DNA of 20,169 bases from Flavobacterium sp. GTDB lineage: Bacteria > Bacteroidota > Bacteroidia > Flavobacteriales > Flavobacteriaceae. Where the stretch lies: positions 1 through 20,169 of the forward strand of contig JANJWE010000269.1 of assembly GCA_024709705.1 (NCBI GenBank). The letters are read 5' to 3'. Below the pieces are notes generated by a model. That model was not told where the DNA came from, searched no databases, and saw only the letters and a program-made list of their open reading frames with translations. Below are positions 8,037-16,347 of the stretch, piece by piece. How positions within the stretch are numbered: the first letter of the stretch is position 1; every line of letters starts with the position of its first letter. Both the position numbers and the translations under genes were made by a program.

Positions 8037-8759
8037 TTATTTTTTTAATGTTTCAAAATATGGCAAGTATAAACTAATGCCTGAATTTATCATTGCTCCT
8101 ACTCCATTTCCGGTAATAGTTGCACCTGAAATAGCATCTACTTGATTATCTGTTTTATCTTCATTGTTAGGGTCACCATTTGATTTAGAAATTTCAATTC
8201 CTTTGAAATTTCCGGTTGCATCAAAAAGGTTTTCGCCTTTGAAGTCATCTCTAAAGAAAGGTTCAGTGATATTAGCTCCTAAACCTGGGGTTTCGGCTTT
8301 GTGATCAAAATACACTCCATTTAAACTTTTCAAATCGTCATTAATGGCAATATAACCCCAAATGGCATCCCAAAGACCATTACCTCTAACTGGTAAAATG
8401 TAAATGGTTTTTCCATCTTTTTCAGCTACAAATAAGGGTAAACGTTGCGTTTGTCCTTTTTTGGCAGCTTCTTGTTCTTTTTTTACATCAATCAAATAAG
8501 CCATAGCATCGTCAGCCACCTCAGTTCCGGTGATTACTTTTTGCTCTTTGATATATTGTGTAAACATTTCTGAAGCATTGGAACGATTAGCATCAACACC
8601 AATAGCTGATAAAATATCAATCTGAGCTTTTACTTGATCGTTCTTCACACGTAGGTCTTTGGTGAAATTGGCAAATAAAGCCAACAACGCCCCTACCACT
8701 ACAACTAATACTACCGCAAAAATTATAGTATATCCGTTTGAATCTGTACGTTTTGACAT
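8037..8759 (-). CDS. nqrC: Na+-translocating NADH:quinone reductase subunit C (FMN-bound)
   Basis: NqrC carries covalently bound FMN and relays electrons on the periplasmic side. The 240-residue protein has one N-terminal transmembrane helix (about 11-30) followed by a periplasmic FMN-binding domain. The flavinylation motif is intact: DAISGATITG, with SGAT at 211-214, making Thr214 the residue ApbE should modify. Other family features are KAETPGLGANI (154-164) and LWDAIWGYIAI (129-139). Gaps to nqrB and nqrD are 4 and 3 bases. The target motif here matches the apbE gene found downstream. Confidence 0.97.
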   Translation of the reverse strand: MSKRTDSNGYTIIFAVVLVVVVGALLALFANFTKDLRVKNDQVKAQIDILSAIGVDANRSNASEMFTQYIKEQKVITGTEVADDAMAYLIDVKKEQEAAKKGQTQRLPLFVAEKDGKTIYILPVRGNGLWDAIWGYIAINDDLKSLNGVYFDHKAETPGLGANITEPFFRDDFKGENLFDATGNFKGIEISKSNGDPNNEDKTDNQVDAISGATITGNGVGAMINSGISLYLPYFETLKK

Positions 8760-8763
8760 AATA

Positions 8764-9978
8764 TTAGGTAGTTTTAACTTTTAAACGTTTCATTCTTCTT
8801 TTCACATTCGCTTGTACCACATAATGGTCAATCGTTGGAGCAAATACATTCATTAAAATAACCGCCATCATAACTCCTTCTGGATAAGCCGGATTGAAAA
8901 CGCGAATCATAATACTGAAAAACCCGATTAAGAAACCGTAAATGATTTTACCGGTAGCCGTTTGAGCCGCAGAAACCGGATCGGTAGCCATATAAACAAT
9001 ACCAAACGCAATACCTCCTACAATCAAGTGCTGCCAAAATGGGAAAGCCATTAAACTGTAGAACTTGCTCGATTCTGTTATTACACCTGCATCTACAATG
9101 TTATTGAAAATTAATCCCATAACAGCTGCTCCAACTACAGCAGAAATCATAATTCTGGCACTTCCGATACCTGAGGCAATTAAGATTGCGGCACCTACTA
9201 AAATCAAGAACGTAGAAGTTTCCCCTACTGAACCAGGGATAAATCCAAAAAACATATCTGAAACAGAATAGCCTACTTCTTTGTTTGCGGCTAAAGTCCC
9301 TAAAATCGTCTCACCTGAAATAGCATCTGTTCCGGCAGCATTTTTCACTCCATCAACTGCTCCATGCACCCATACTTTATCTCCAGACATCCAAGCTGCC
9401 CAGTTAAAAAACAAGAATGCACGAATAGTAAGAGCCGGATTCAATACATTCATTCCGGTTCCACCAAACAATTCTTTCCCAATAATTACACCAAATGCTA
9501 CAGCTACAGCTAACATCCATAAAGGCAAATCAATTGGCATAATTAACGGAACTAACATTCCGGTAACTAAATACCCTTCTTCTACTTCGTGTTTTTTTAC
9601 AGTAGCAAAAATAAACTCAATACCTAGTCCAACTCCGTATGAAACGGCAAGCATAGGAATGATTTTGCTAAAACCAACCCAAAAGTTATCCAAATTCCAA
9701 AAATCGGTTGAAAAAAACGACATCCCTGAAGGAAATCCATTTATTTGACCGTAATGTTGAAACCCGGCATTAAACATTGCAAAAATCAACACCGGCACCA
9801 TAGCCATGATAACCGTGTTCATTACCCTTTTTAAATCCGCTGCATCACGCACGTGAGCTCCGGAATGCGTAGTAATATTGGGCATATAAAGAAAAGTATG
9901 CAAGGCGTTGAAAGACTGTTCCATCTTGGTTCCGCGGTACTTTTCTTTTAAATTATGTAAATTTTGTTTTAAACTCAT
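8764..9978 (-). CDS. nqrB: Na+-translocating NADH:quinone reductase subunit B (FMN/riboflavin subunit)
   Basis: NqrB is the large membrane subunit that binds riboflavin and covalent FMN and takes part in quinone reduction and Na+ transfer. This 404-residue protein has about ten hydrophobic helices. Recognisable blocks are NITTHSGAHVRDAADLKRVMN (split: NITTHSG at 35-41, DAADLKRVMN at 45-54), EEGYLVTGMLVPLIMP (133-148), GGTGMNVLNPAL (172-183) and ATDPVSAAQT near the C-terminus. The FMN attachment site lies at about 218-226 and reads DAISGETIL, so Thr224 is the likely acceptor, but the usual Ala before it is Glu (codon GAG). nqrA ends 27 bases upstream, the widest gap in the operon. Confidence 0.97.
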   Translation of the reverse strand: MSLKQNLHNLKEKYRGTKMEQSFNALHTFLYMPNITTHSGAHVRDAADLKRVMNTVIMAMVPVLIFAMFNAGFQHYGQINGFPSGMSFFSTDFWNLDNFWVGFSKIIPMLAVSYGVGLGIEFIFATVKKHEVEEGYLVTGMLVPLIMPIDLPLWMLAVAVAFGVIIGKELFGGTGMNVLNPALTIRAFLFFNWAAWMSGDKVWVHGAVDGVKNAAGTDAISGETILGTLAANKEVGYSVSDMFFGFIPGSVGETSTFLILVGAAILIASGIGSARIMISAVVGAAVMGLIFNNIVDAGVITESSKFYSLMAFPFWQHLIVGGIAFGIVYMATDPVSAAQTATGKIIYGFLIGFFSIMIRVFNPAYPEGVMMAVILMNVFAPTIDHYVVQANVKRRMKRLKVKTT

Positions 9979-10005
9979 TTTTGTGATATTTTAAGTTGAA
10001 ATGAA

Positions 10006-11352
10006 TTAACCCACTTCTTTAATCATTACATCCAATCCGTTTCGTACAATGTGTTGGTGATCTTGTTTTGATACACAAACATATTCCGTAAGAGCAAAAT
10101 CTTCCGGTGCCACTTCATAAATACCCAACGCTTCCATTTGATCGATATCTTTCACCAAAATGGCTTTCAACAATTGCATCGGATAAATATCAAGCGGACA
10201 TACTTTTTCATACTCTCCGGTTAACACAAAACCTCTGTGTTCGCCGTTGGTATTGGTATTCAAATCGTATTTTTTACCTGGTGTTAAGAATGAGAACATT
10301 CCGGCACGGTAAACACTAAACTTGTTGGGTCTAGGCAAATTCCAGCCAAAGAAATCGTAATCGTCACCTTCAGGAATTGCTGTTATCTGAGTGTGGTAAA
10401 ACCCAACACCGTCTGATGCTGATTTTTTATCTCCGGTTAATACATCACCACTGATAATTCTGTAATTACCGTTCTTCAAATTAGCATTCACAACATCAGC
10501 CACTTGAGCTCCCATTTTGGCTACAACATAACCTGGTTTTTCAAATCCGGTACCTGCAAGAGCCAACGTTCTTTCTAAGTTTACCTTTCCGGTTAAGAAT
10601 AATTCTCCTATAATGGCAACGTCTTCAATTTGAACCACCCAAACTTTTTCACCTTTATTAATAGGATCAATTTGAGCAATTTGAGTAGAAACCAAACCAA
10701 TAGGATGTTTTCCGTAACCTTTGTGTACTTCGGCTTTAATACCATCAGGCATAAAGCTAGCGTCAGGCGACACGGTCACGTGAACTTTTCCGGAAGTTAA
10801 TTTTTGAAGAGCATCAAAACCGGCTTTCAAGGCTTCTTTCTTTCCTTTCAATGTAAAATTCAAATCAGACGCTAAAGGTGCCGAATGAATAGCAGAAACA
10901 AAGATGGACTTGGGAGTATCAGCCGAATTTGCAATAACATCATAGGGACGTTGTTTAACAAATGGCCAACAACCGGATACCAATAAATGTGCTTTTACTT
11001 CTTCCGTTGATAAATCATTTGGATTTTTAGGACTATGCTCTACAAAAGTATCCTGAGCATCGGCTAAGATGGTGATTTCCAAAATCACTCTTTTTTCACC
11101 TCTTTTGATCTCTTGGATTTTTCCGCTTACCGGAGAAACAAACTTTACTTTCTCATCAGATTTAGAATAGAAAATAACATCACCGGCTTTCACACTTTCG
11201 CCTTCTTTCTTTACCATTTTTGGCACAACACCATGAAAATCAGAAGGTTTGATAGCATAGACTTTCGAGCGGGATATATCAGAAATTTTTAATTCTGCCT
11301 CACCCTTCAACTTAAGGTCTAAACCTTTTTTAATTCGAATGTCTTTGGACAT
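10006..11352 (-). CDS. nqrA: Na+-translocating NADH:quinone reductase subunit A
   Basis: NqrA is the peripheral cytoplasmic subunit of the pump, associated with the quinone site. The 448-residue protein begins with the family signature IRIKKGLDLKLKGEAE and has a barrel-sandwich segment resembling biotinyl/lipoyl domains (FVSPVSGKIQEIKRGEKRVI, 71-90). Further typical blocks are HPIGLVSTQIAQIDPI and the C-terminal CPLDIYPMQLLKAILVKD. No membrane helix is present, as expected. It is the first gene of the operon. A TAnnTTTG-type promoter box lies 50 to 57 bases upstream on the minus strand. Confidence 0.97.
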   Translation of the reverse strand: MSKDIRIKKGLDLKLKGEAELKISDISRSKVYAIKPSDFHGVVPKMVKKEGESVKAGDVIFYSKSDEKVKFVSPVSGKIQEIKRGEKRVILEITILADAQDTFVEHSPKNPNDLSTEEVKAHLLVSGCWPFVKQRPYDVIANSADTPKSIFVSAIHSAPLASDLNFTLKGKKEALKAGFDALQKLTSGKVHVTVSPDASFMPDGIKAEVHKGYGKHPIGLVSTQIAQIDPINKGEKVWVVQIEDVAIIGELFLTGKVNLERTLALAGTGFEKPGYVVAKMGAQVADVVNANLKNGNYRIISGDVLTGDKKSASDGVGFYHTQITAIPEGDDYDFFGWNLPRPNKFSVYRAGMFSFLTPGKKYDLNTNTNGEHRGFVLTGEYEKVCPLDIYPMQLLKAILVKDIDQMEALGIYEVAPEDFALTEYVCVSKQDHQHIVRNGLDVMIKEVG

Positions 11353-11401
11353 ATTTTATGAAGATATAATTAGTAAATAGTTTACATAATTTCAAACGGT
11401 G

Positions 11402-11409
11402 CAAATTTA
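11402..11409 (-). promoter_or_regulatory. probable -7 box of the nqr operon promoter
   Basis: Read on the minus strand this is TAAATTTG, an exact match to the Bacteroidota -7 consensus TAnnTTTG. It would give a transcript starting about 43 bases before the nqrA ATG. No well-spaced -33 TTG is present: the nearest are 12 and 32 bases upstream. The call therefore rests on the -7 box alone. Confidence 0.5.
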
Positions 11410-11538
11410 AAAATTTAAATACAATTGCTCTATTGAATTAACAAATGTCTAATGGATTTTTATTTATTTATAATCATTTTAAATAGTACAAACCAAATCC
11501 TTTGAATTCAAACTATAAAAATTGAAAAAAATCATTAA

Positions 11539-11563
11539 AAAAGTCCCAAAAGAGTGGGCTTTT
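11539..11563. terminator. terminator-like hairpin in the nqrA/Plug intergenic region
   Basis: AAAAG-T-CCCA (11539-11548) pairs with TGGGCTTTT (11555-11563) around a 6-base loop, with one bulged T. On the minus strand the hairpin is followed by a run of six T, so it looks like a terminator for leftward transcription. The only genes to its right point rightward. It may block antisense transcription into the nqr promoter or be the remnant of a lost gene end. The rest of 11353-11638 shows only A+T-rich sequence and the nqr promoter box. Confidence 0.4.
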
Positions 11564-11638
11564 ACAATACAAATAAAAAAATGGCATTCTTTATGTATAC
11601 AATTTGTAGTATATTTACATTCAAATAAAAAGGAATTT

Positions 11639-12892
11639 ATGCTACAAAAAATAAGTACTTTAATAGGAATTGTTTTTTCTTTTGCTCTTTATGCTCAACC
11701 GGAACAGGAAGTAAATCCTCCTTATAACATTAAAACGATTAGTTTTATCCAAGCTAATCAAAATGTGATTCCCATTTTTAGACTGGGCGATTCGTTTCAA
11801 TTTGTTTTTGATGATTTGTATGGGGACGAAGCGAACTATTACTACACTGTAACCCATTGTGACTACGATTGGAAAAAATCACAACTCAATATCAACGAAT
11901 ACATACAAGGTCTCGACAATCAGAGAATTATTGATTACCAAAACTCTTTTAACACGTTACAACTCTACTCACATTACAGAATATCTTTTCCCAATCAATT
12001 TACCAGAGGTTTTAAAGTAAGTGGAAATTACATGTTGAAAATTTGGAACAACAACCAAGAATTGGTTTTTTCCAGAAAATTTATCTTATACGAAGATTTA
12101 GTAGCCGTGCCCATGCAAGTAAGAAGTGCACGGGACGTTCGGGTTTTAAATCAGAAACACAATTTAGAATTCACAATAAAACCCAACAATCTATTGTTGC
12201 AAAATCCGGTACAGAATGTAAAAATCTTATTACTTAAAAATGGAATTTGGAATACCGCCATTACCAATATCAAGCCCATGTTTACCATAGGAAATGATTT
12301 GGTTTACAAATACGATAAAGAAACCCAATTTTGGGCAGGCAATGAATTTTTATTTTTTGACAACAAAGACCTTCGAAATGCAGTAAACAGCATACGATCT
12401 ATAGATTTAAAAGGTATTTACAACTCCTATCTTTTTACCAATCAGGCCAGAGGGGCAAAAGATTACACCTTTTTTCCAGATGCCAATGGAAACTTTGTTG
12501 TACGAAGTGTTCAATCTAGAGAAGATGTCAATACCGAAGCCGATTATGCATGGGTGTTTTTCAGTTTGGAAGCTCCATCGTATTTTGGCAAAAAAGATAT
12601 TTACATTACCGGAATGTTTAACAATTATGCTCTAACTCCAGAGTATAAAATGGATTTCAATAAAGAAAAAGGCATTTATGAAAAAGCTCTCATTATCAAA
12701 CAAGGCTTTACCAACTACCAATTTACATTGGCAGACTCAAAGGGAATTGTAGACGAAGCAAATGCTCTTGACGGCAATTATTTTCAAACTGAAAACAACT
12801 ATTTTTGCATGGTTTATTACAGAGCCAACAACGACCGTTTTGATAGAGTTATAGGTAAAGGTATTGCCAATTCTACTGATATAATCAAATAG
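11639..12892 (+). CDS. type IX secretion system Plug protein (DUF5103 family)
   Basis: The 417-residue protein has a signal peptide (MLQKISTLIGIVFSFALYAQ). It then runs through the N-terminal blocks of the family formerly called DUF5103: NPPYNIKTISF, LGDSFQFVFDDLYGDEANYYYTV, CDYDW, LNINEYIQGLDNQRI, YENSFNTLQLYSHYR-like and FSRKFILYEDL. In Flavobacterium johnsoniae the Plug protein closes the periplasmic end of the giant SprA outer-membrane channel of the T9SS, so this one should act at the inner face of the outer membrane. The frame is open upstream to a TTG at 11522, but those 39 codons encode basic, low-complexity residues and would hide the signal peptide. The ATG at 11639 follows an AAAAGGA stretch and is preferred. 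The DUF3667 gene follows after 2 bases. Confidence 0.88.
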   Translation: MLQKISTLIGIVFSFALYAQPEQEVNPPYNIKTISFIQANQNVIPIFRLGDSFQFVFDDLYGDEANYYYTVTHCDYDWKKSQLNINEYIQGLDNQRIIDYQNSFNTLQLYSHYRISFPNQFTRGFKVSGNYMLKIWNNNQELVFSRKFILYEDLVAVPMQVRSARDVRVLNQKHNLEFTIKPNNLLLQNPVQNVKILLLKNGIWNTAITNIKPMFTIGNDLVYKYDKETQFWAGNEFLFFDNKDLRNAVNSIRSIDLKGIYNSYLFTNQARGAKDYTFFPDANGNFVVRSVQSREDVNTEADYAWVFFSLEAPSYFGKKDIYITGMFNNYALTPEYKMDFNKEKGIYEKALIIKQGFTNYQFTLADSKGIVDEANALDGNYFQTENNYFCMVYYRANNDRFDRVIGKGIANSTDIIK

Positions 12893-12894
12893 AA

Positions 12895-13989
12895 ATGCCC
12901 GAAGAAAGACAAATTAAAAATTACAGAGGCATAAAGTGCTCCAATTGCAATCATCCTTTGGATGTGTCTGACAAATATTGCCCAAATTGCGGTCAGAAAA
13001 ACTCAACCAAAAGACTATCAATAAAAGATTTTGTAGATGAGTTTTTGGCCAATTTTTACGCCTATGATTCCAAAATTAAAAGAACGGTAATTTCATTATT
13101 TTCCAAACCCGGTAAAGCTGCCTTAGAATTTACCCAAGGCAAAAGACAATTTTATGCCAATCCTTTCAGGTTTTACCTGAGTATATCACTAGTCTATTTT
13201 ATTCTAAGCGGAATCACTCAAAAATTTTCAGATCAAACTATAGTCGATTTAGATCAAAGCAAACTTTATAACTCAACACCAATTGACTCCTTAAAAAACA
13301 ACATTCAAGAAACCCAAAACGATTCAATTGTTGCAAATCAAGACGAAACAAATCTCATAGACTCTGTGTTTAATAAAAAACCCAAGTTGTACACAGAAAA
13401 AGAACTTGAAAAATATTCTTTCTTCAGAAGAAACATTCTTAAAATTAAAACGTATTCCAACTTTTTAGATATTTCTAAAACAACCTATCCACCCAAAATA
13501 TTAGATACATTAAAGCACGACAACACAAAGTGGAATAGATACTTATTAAAAAAAACCTATCAATTTTCTAAAATCATGATGTCTGATAAAACCGGAAAAT
13601 TAGGCATAACCGATTATTTTAAATTTTTAGAAGATAAAATTCCTTTCATTCTGTTTGTATCACTCCCTTTTTTAACTATTGTTTTTGCTCTTATATATTT
13701 CAGAAAAAAACTGTATTATGCAGAGCACATGGTATTGGTTTTCAACCTAATGACTTTCTTATTTCTACTACTTTTGTTTGATGAAATCATAAATATATTC
13801 ATTAATTTTGATCTTTCCGTCTTAATCGCATTGGGTTATCCCTTTTATTTTTACAAAGCCTTAAGAAATTTTTATCAACAAAGTAGATGGAAAACAATTT
13901 TAAAATTTGTAATTTTGACATTCATTTTACCAATAACTGCTTCATTTGTAGCACTATTCGTAATGCTTGTCGGTTTTTTATTTTATTAA
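12895..13989 (+). CDS. DUF3667 zinc-ribbon membrane protein
   Basis: This 364-residue protein starts with a four-cysteine zinc ribbon (Cys15, Cys18, Cys29, Cys32; CSNCNHP and YCPNCGQ). The DUF3667 signature follows: LSIKDFVDEFLANFYAYDSKI, SLFSKPGKA, and QFYANPFRFYLSISLVYFIL, which holds the first helix at about 92-106. A long polar loop (about 110-245, rich in Asn, Gln and Lys) separates this from three or four C-terminal helices that run to the end (FILFVSLPFLTIVFALIYF, LMTFLFLLLLF, ILPITASFVALFVMLVGFLF). The function of the family is unknown. It begins 2 bases after the Plug gene and ends 1 base before apaG, so the three are probably co-translated. Confidence 0.85.
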   Translation: MPEERQIKNYRGIKCSNCNHPLDVSDKYCPNCGQKNSTKRLSIKDFVDEFLANFYAYDSKIKRTVISLFSKPGKAALEFTQGKRQFYANPFRFYLSISLVYFILSGITQKFSDQTIVDLDQSKLYNSTPIDSLKNNIQETQNDSIVANQDETNLIDSVFNKKPKLYTEKELEKYSFFRRNILKIKTYSNFLDISKTTYPPKILDTLKHDNTKWNRYLLKKTYQFSKIMMSDKTGKLGITDYFKFLEDKIPFILFVSLPFLTIVFALIYFRKKLYYAEHMVLVFNLMTFLFLLLLFDEIINIFINFDLSVLIALGYPFYFYKALRNFYQQSRWKTILKFVILTFILPITASFVALFVMLVGFLFY

Positions 13990-13990
13990 T

Positions 13991-14377
13991 ATGGTTTCTC
14001 AAATTACAAGAGGCATTAAAATTTCAGTTTCCACTAGTTTTGAAGGCACTTACTTTAAAAACTACAAGCTTCACTTTGCCTTTAGTTACCATATAACTAT
14101 TGAAAATCACAGCAAAGACTCTGTACAACTCATGTCGCGTCACTGGGAAATATTCGATTCATTAAATCAATTAGAAGTGGTTGATGGCGAAGGTGTTATC
14201 GGAAAAAAACCGGTTCTTAAACCCGGTGAACACCACACCTACAGTTCCGGGTGTTTGCTTTCTTCACCTTTTGGAGCGATGAAAGGTCATTTCAACATGA
14301 TTAATTTCACCACTACCCGAAATTTTAAAGTCATTGTTCCCACTTTCAAACTTAGTGCTCCATTTGCATTAAATTAA
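13991..14377 (+). CDS. apaG: ApaG domain protein
   Basis: The 128-residue protein is a single ApaG domain of normal length: an all-beta, fibronectin-like fold. The diagnostic segment is intact, running GEGVIGKKPVLKPGEHHTY, then SSGCLLSSPFGAMKGHF, with RHWEIFDS before it. In enterobacteria apaG is linked to Co2+ resistance and Mg2+ efflux, but the biochemical role is not settled. The frame is open 8 codons upstream inside the DUF3667 gene. The ATG at 13991, 1 base after that gene's stop, gives the usual N-terminus (MVSQITRGIKISV) and is preferred. A structured repeat begins 9 bases after the stop codon. Confidence 0.92.
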   Translation: MVSQITRGIKISVSTSFEGTYFKNYKLHFAFSYHITIENHSKDSVQLMSRHWEIFDSLNQLEVVDGEGVIGKKPVLKPGEHHTYSSGCLLSSPFGAMKGHFNMINFTTTRNFKVIVPTFKLSAPFALN

Positions 14378-14385
14378 TTTTTTCA

Positions 14386-14468
14386 AGCTGTTCCCGCAAT
14401 ACGTTATAAGCTTTTGCACCAAAAGGCTTCCTGCCTGCCGTTAGGCATGGTCCACTTCTATCGGGGCT
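14386..14468. repeat. structured intergenic repeat (flavobacterial type)
   Basis: The stretch is visibly richer in G+C than the flanking sequence and folds into three nested helices. The outer stem pairs AGC and CCCG (14386-14388, 14393-14396) with CGGG and GCT (14462-14468), with a TGTT bulge. The inner hairpins are CTTTTG/CAAAAG (14411-14425) and TGCCT/AGGCA (14432-14447). The edges, 'CTGTTCCCGC' and 'CCACTTCTATCGGGGCT', match from memory the ends of a dispersed element common after genes in Flavobacterium genomes. Only one copy is in this window, so repetition cannot be shown here. It contains no gene; open frames across it are accidental. Confidence 0.6.
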
Positions 14469-14507
14469 ATGCGAGAGTACTAACAATTCCTTAAAATAGA
14501 AAAAGAG

Positions 14508-14541
14508 TTGTAAAAAATTCAAAAAAACCTTTGTACTTTTG
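14508..14541 (+). promoter_or_regulatory. pruA promoter (TTG-N23-TAnnTTTG)
   Basis: TTG at 14508-14510 is followed after 23 bases by TACTTTTG (14534-14541), an exact -7 consensus match. The spacing is at the upper end of what is reported for Flavobacterium. Transcription would start near 14548, giving a leader of about 65 bases before the pruA ATG. It lies between the structured repeat and pruA, so pruA is likely transcribed apart from the Plug-apaG genes. Confidence 0.7.
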
Positions 14542-14613
14542 TTTTCCATTACATAATTCACATTGAAAGAATTATTTAATTACCAAAATGTCTAATAATC
14601 AAACAACACACTT

Positions 14614-16239
14614 ATGTTAAAAGGATTTTTTCACGTACCCAAAGCCATTAACGAACCCGTAAAAACATACGCTCCTAACAGTCCGGAAAAAACAGCTGTT
14701 TTAGCAGCTTACAAAGAAATGTGGAACAGCCAAATCGATGTGCCTCTATATATTGGTAGCGAAGAAATTCGTACAGGAAACACCCGTAACATGAGTGCAC
14801 CACACGATCACAAACACATCGTGGGAACTTATCATTTGGCAGAAAAAAGTCATGTAGAAAAAGCCATTTCTAATGCTTTAGCCTCGCGAAAAGCTTGGGC
14901 TGCCCTACCTTGGGAACAACGTGCTGCCATTTTCTTAAAAGCAGCCGAGTTAATTGCCGGACCGTATCGTGCCAAAATCAATGCCGCAACGATGATTGCT
15001 CAATCCAAAACCATTCACCAAGCCGAAATTGATGCTTCCTGTGAATTGATTGACTTTTTGCGTTACAATGTAGAATTCATGACACAAATATATAACGACC
15101 AACCTACTTCTGATTCATCGGTTTGGAACCGTGTTGAGTACCGTCCGTTAGAAGGTTTTGTATATGCTATTACTCCTTTCAATTTCACAGCAATTGCTGC
15201 TAATCTTCCTGCCAGTGCAGCCATGATGGGTAATGTGGTTGTATGGAAACCAAGCGATAGTCAAGTTTTCTCTGCAAAAATTATCATTGATGTTTTCAAA
15301 GAGGCTGGAGTTCCGGATGGTGTTATTAATGTTGTTTTTGGAGACCCCGTGATGATTTCAGATACTATTTTCGAGCATCCCGATTTTGCCGGAATACACT
15401 ATACCGGCTCTACCTTTGTATTTAAAGAAATCTGGAAAAAAATCGGAACCAACATCCATAAATACAAAACCTACCCAAGAATCGTTGGTGAAACGGGTGG
15501 AAAAGATTTTGTTTTAGCTCATCCTAGTGCCAACGTAAAACAAGTCGTAACCGGTTTAATTCGTGGAGCCTTTGAATTTCAGGGACAAAAATGTTCGGCT
15601 GCTTCAAGAGCTTATATCCCAAAAAGTTTGTGGCCAGCCGTTCATGCCGAATTAAAATCGGAAATGGCAACCATCAAAATGGGTTCACCGGAAGATTTTT
15701 CAAATTTCTTTACCGCAGTAATTCATGAGGGTTCGTTTGATAAATTAGCTCAATTTATCGATCAAGCAAAAAAAGATTCTGATGCCGAGGTAATCATTGG
15801 CGGTAATTATGACAAATCTGTTGGCTATTTTGTGGAACCCACGGTTATTTTAACTACCAATCCCAAATATGCTACCATGGAAACCGAATTATTCGGTCCC
15901 GTTTTGACCCTTTATATTTATGACGATGCAAATTGGAAAGAAACCTTGAAATTAATTGACGAAACCTCGGAATACGCCTTAACCGGAGCGGTATTCAGTC
16001 AAGATCGATATGCTATTACCGAAGCTACACAAGCTTTAGAAAACAGTGCCGGAAATTTCTACATCAACGACAAACCAACCGGAGCTGTAGTAGGTATGCA
16101 ACCTTTTGGAGGTGCCAGAGCTTCAGGAACCAATGACAAAGCCGGTTCGGCCCAAAACCTGTTGCGTTGGGTTTCACCTAGAACTATTAAAGAAACTTTC
16201 GTTACTCCGGAAAATTACAGATATCCTTTTTTAGGTTAA
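14614..16239 (+). CDS. pruA: L-glutamate gamma-semialdehyde (1-pyrroline-5-carboxylate) dehydrogenase
   Basis: The enzyme oxidises glutamate semialdehyde, formed from proline, to glutamate with NAD+. It is the second step of proline breakdown. The 541-residue length is that of the stand-alone P5C dehydrogenases rather than of fused PutA. Aldehyde dehydrogenase residues are all present: the catalytic Asn190 in ITPFNFTA, the general base Glu293 in VGETGGKDF (291-299) and the nucleophile Cys327 in FQGQKCSAASR. The P5CDH-type C-terminal block is GMQPFGGARASGTNDKAG. The N-terminus (FFHVPKAINEPVKTYAPNSPE) is also typical of P5CDH. No proline dehydrogenase gene is in the window. The gene has its own promoter and terminator. 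Confidence 0.95.
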   Translation: MLKGFFHVPKAINEPVKTYAPNSPEKTAVLAAYKEMWNSQIDVPLYIGSEEIRTGNTRNMSAPHDHKHIVGTYHLAEKSHVEKAISNALASRKAWAALPWEQRAAIFLKAAELIAGPYRAKINAATMIAQSKTIHQAEIDASCELIDFLRYNVEFMTQIYNDQPTSDSSVWNRVEYRPLEGFVYAITPFNFTAIAANLPASAAMMGNVVVWKPSDSQVFSAKIIIDVFKEAGVPDGVINVVFGDPVMISDTIFEHPDFAGIHYTGSTFVFKEIWKKIGTNIHKYKTYPRIVGETGGKDFVLAHPSANVKQVVTGLIRGAFEFQGQKCSAASRAYIPKSLWPAVHAELKSEMATIKMGSPEDFSNFFTAVIHEGSFDKLAQFIDQAKKDSDAEVIIGGNYDKSVGYFVEPTVILTTNPKYATMETELFGPVLTLYIYDDANWKETLKLIDETSEYALTGAVFSQDRYAITEATQALENSAGNFYINDKPTGAVVGMQPFGGARASGTNDKAGSAQNLLRWVSPRTIKETFVTPENYRYPFLG

Positions 16240-16264
16240 ATTAAGACTATTTTGAAAATATATG

Positions 16265-16297
16265 AAGTCCGAATGTTAAATCTTCGGACTTTTTTTT
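16265..16297 (+). terminator. rho-independent terminator of pruA
   Basis: AAGTCCGAA (16265-16273) pairs perfectly with TTCGGACTT (16283-16291) around a 9-base loop and is followed by further T residues to 16297. It begins 25 bases after the pruA stop codon. Confidence 0.9.
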
Positions 16298-16347
16298 ATT
16301 TTTGATAGTGAAATTTCAAAACAATTCAAAACCATAAAAAACTGCCA

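Noticed and set aside
9281-9748. 155-codon plus-strand frame across nqrB
   Set aside because: It lies antisense within nqrB, has Pro/Ser/Thr-rich composition typical of the reverse of membrane-protein codons, and no promoter. It is a shadow frame.
11610-11617. TATATTTA as the -7 box of the Plug gene
   Set aside because: The last base differs from TAnnTTTG and no TTG lies at the right distance upstream. The spacing to the ATG is plausible but the match is too weak to list.
11522-11638. N-terminal extension of the Plug protein from a TTG
   Set aside because: It would place 39 basic, low-complexity residues ahead of a clear signal peptide and overlaps a hairpin. The ATG at 11639 is better.
14352-14561. 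69-codon minus-strand frame over the apaG/pruA spacer
   Set aside because: It runs through the structured repeat and the pruA promoter, with no recognisable protein features. It is an artefact of the repeat element.
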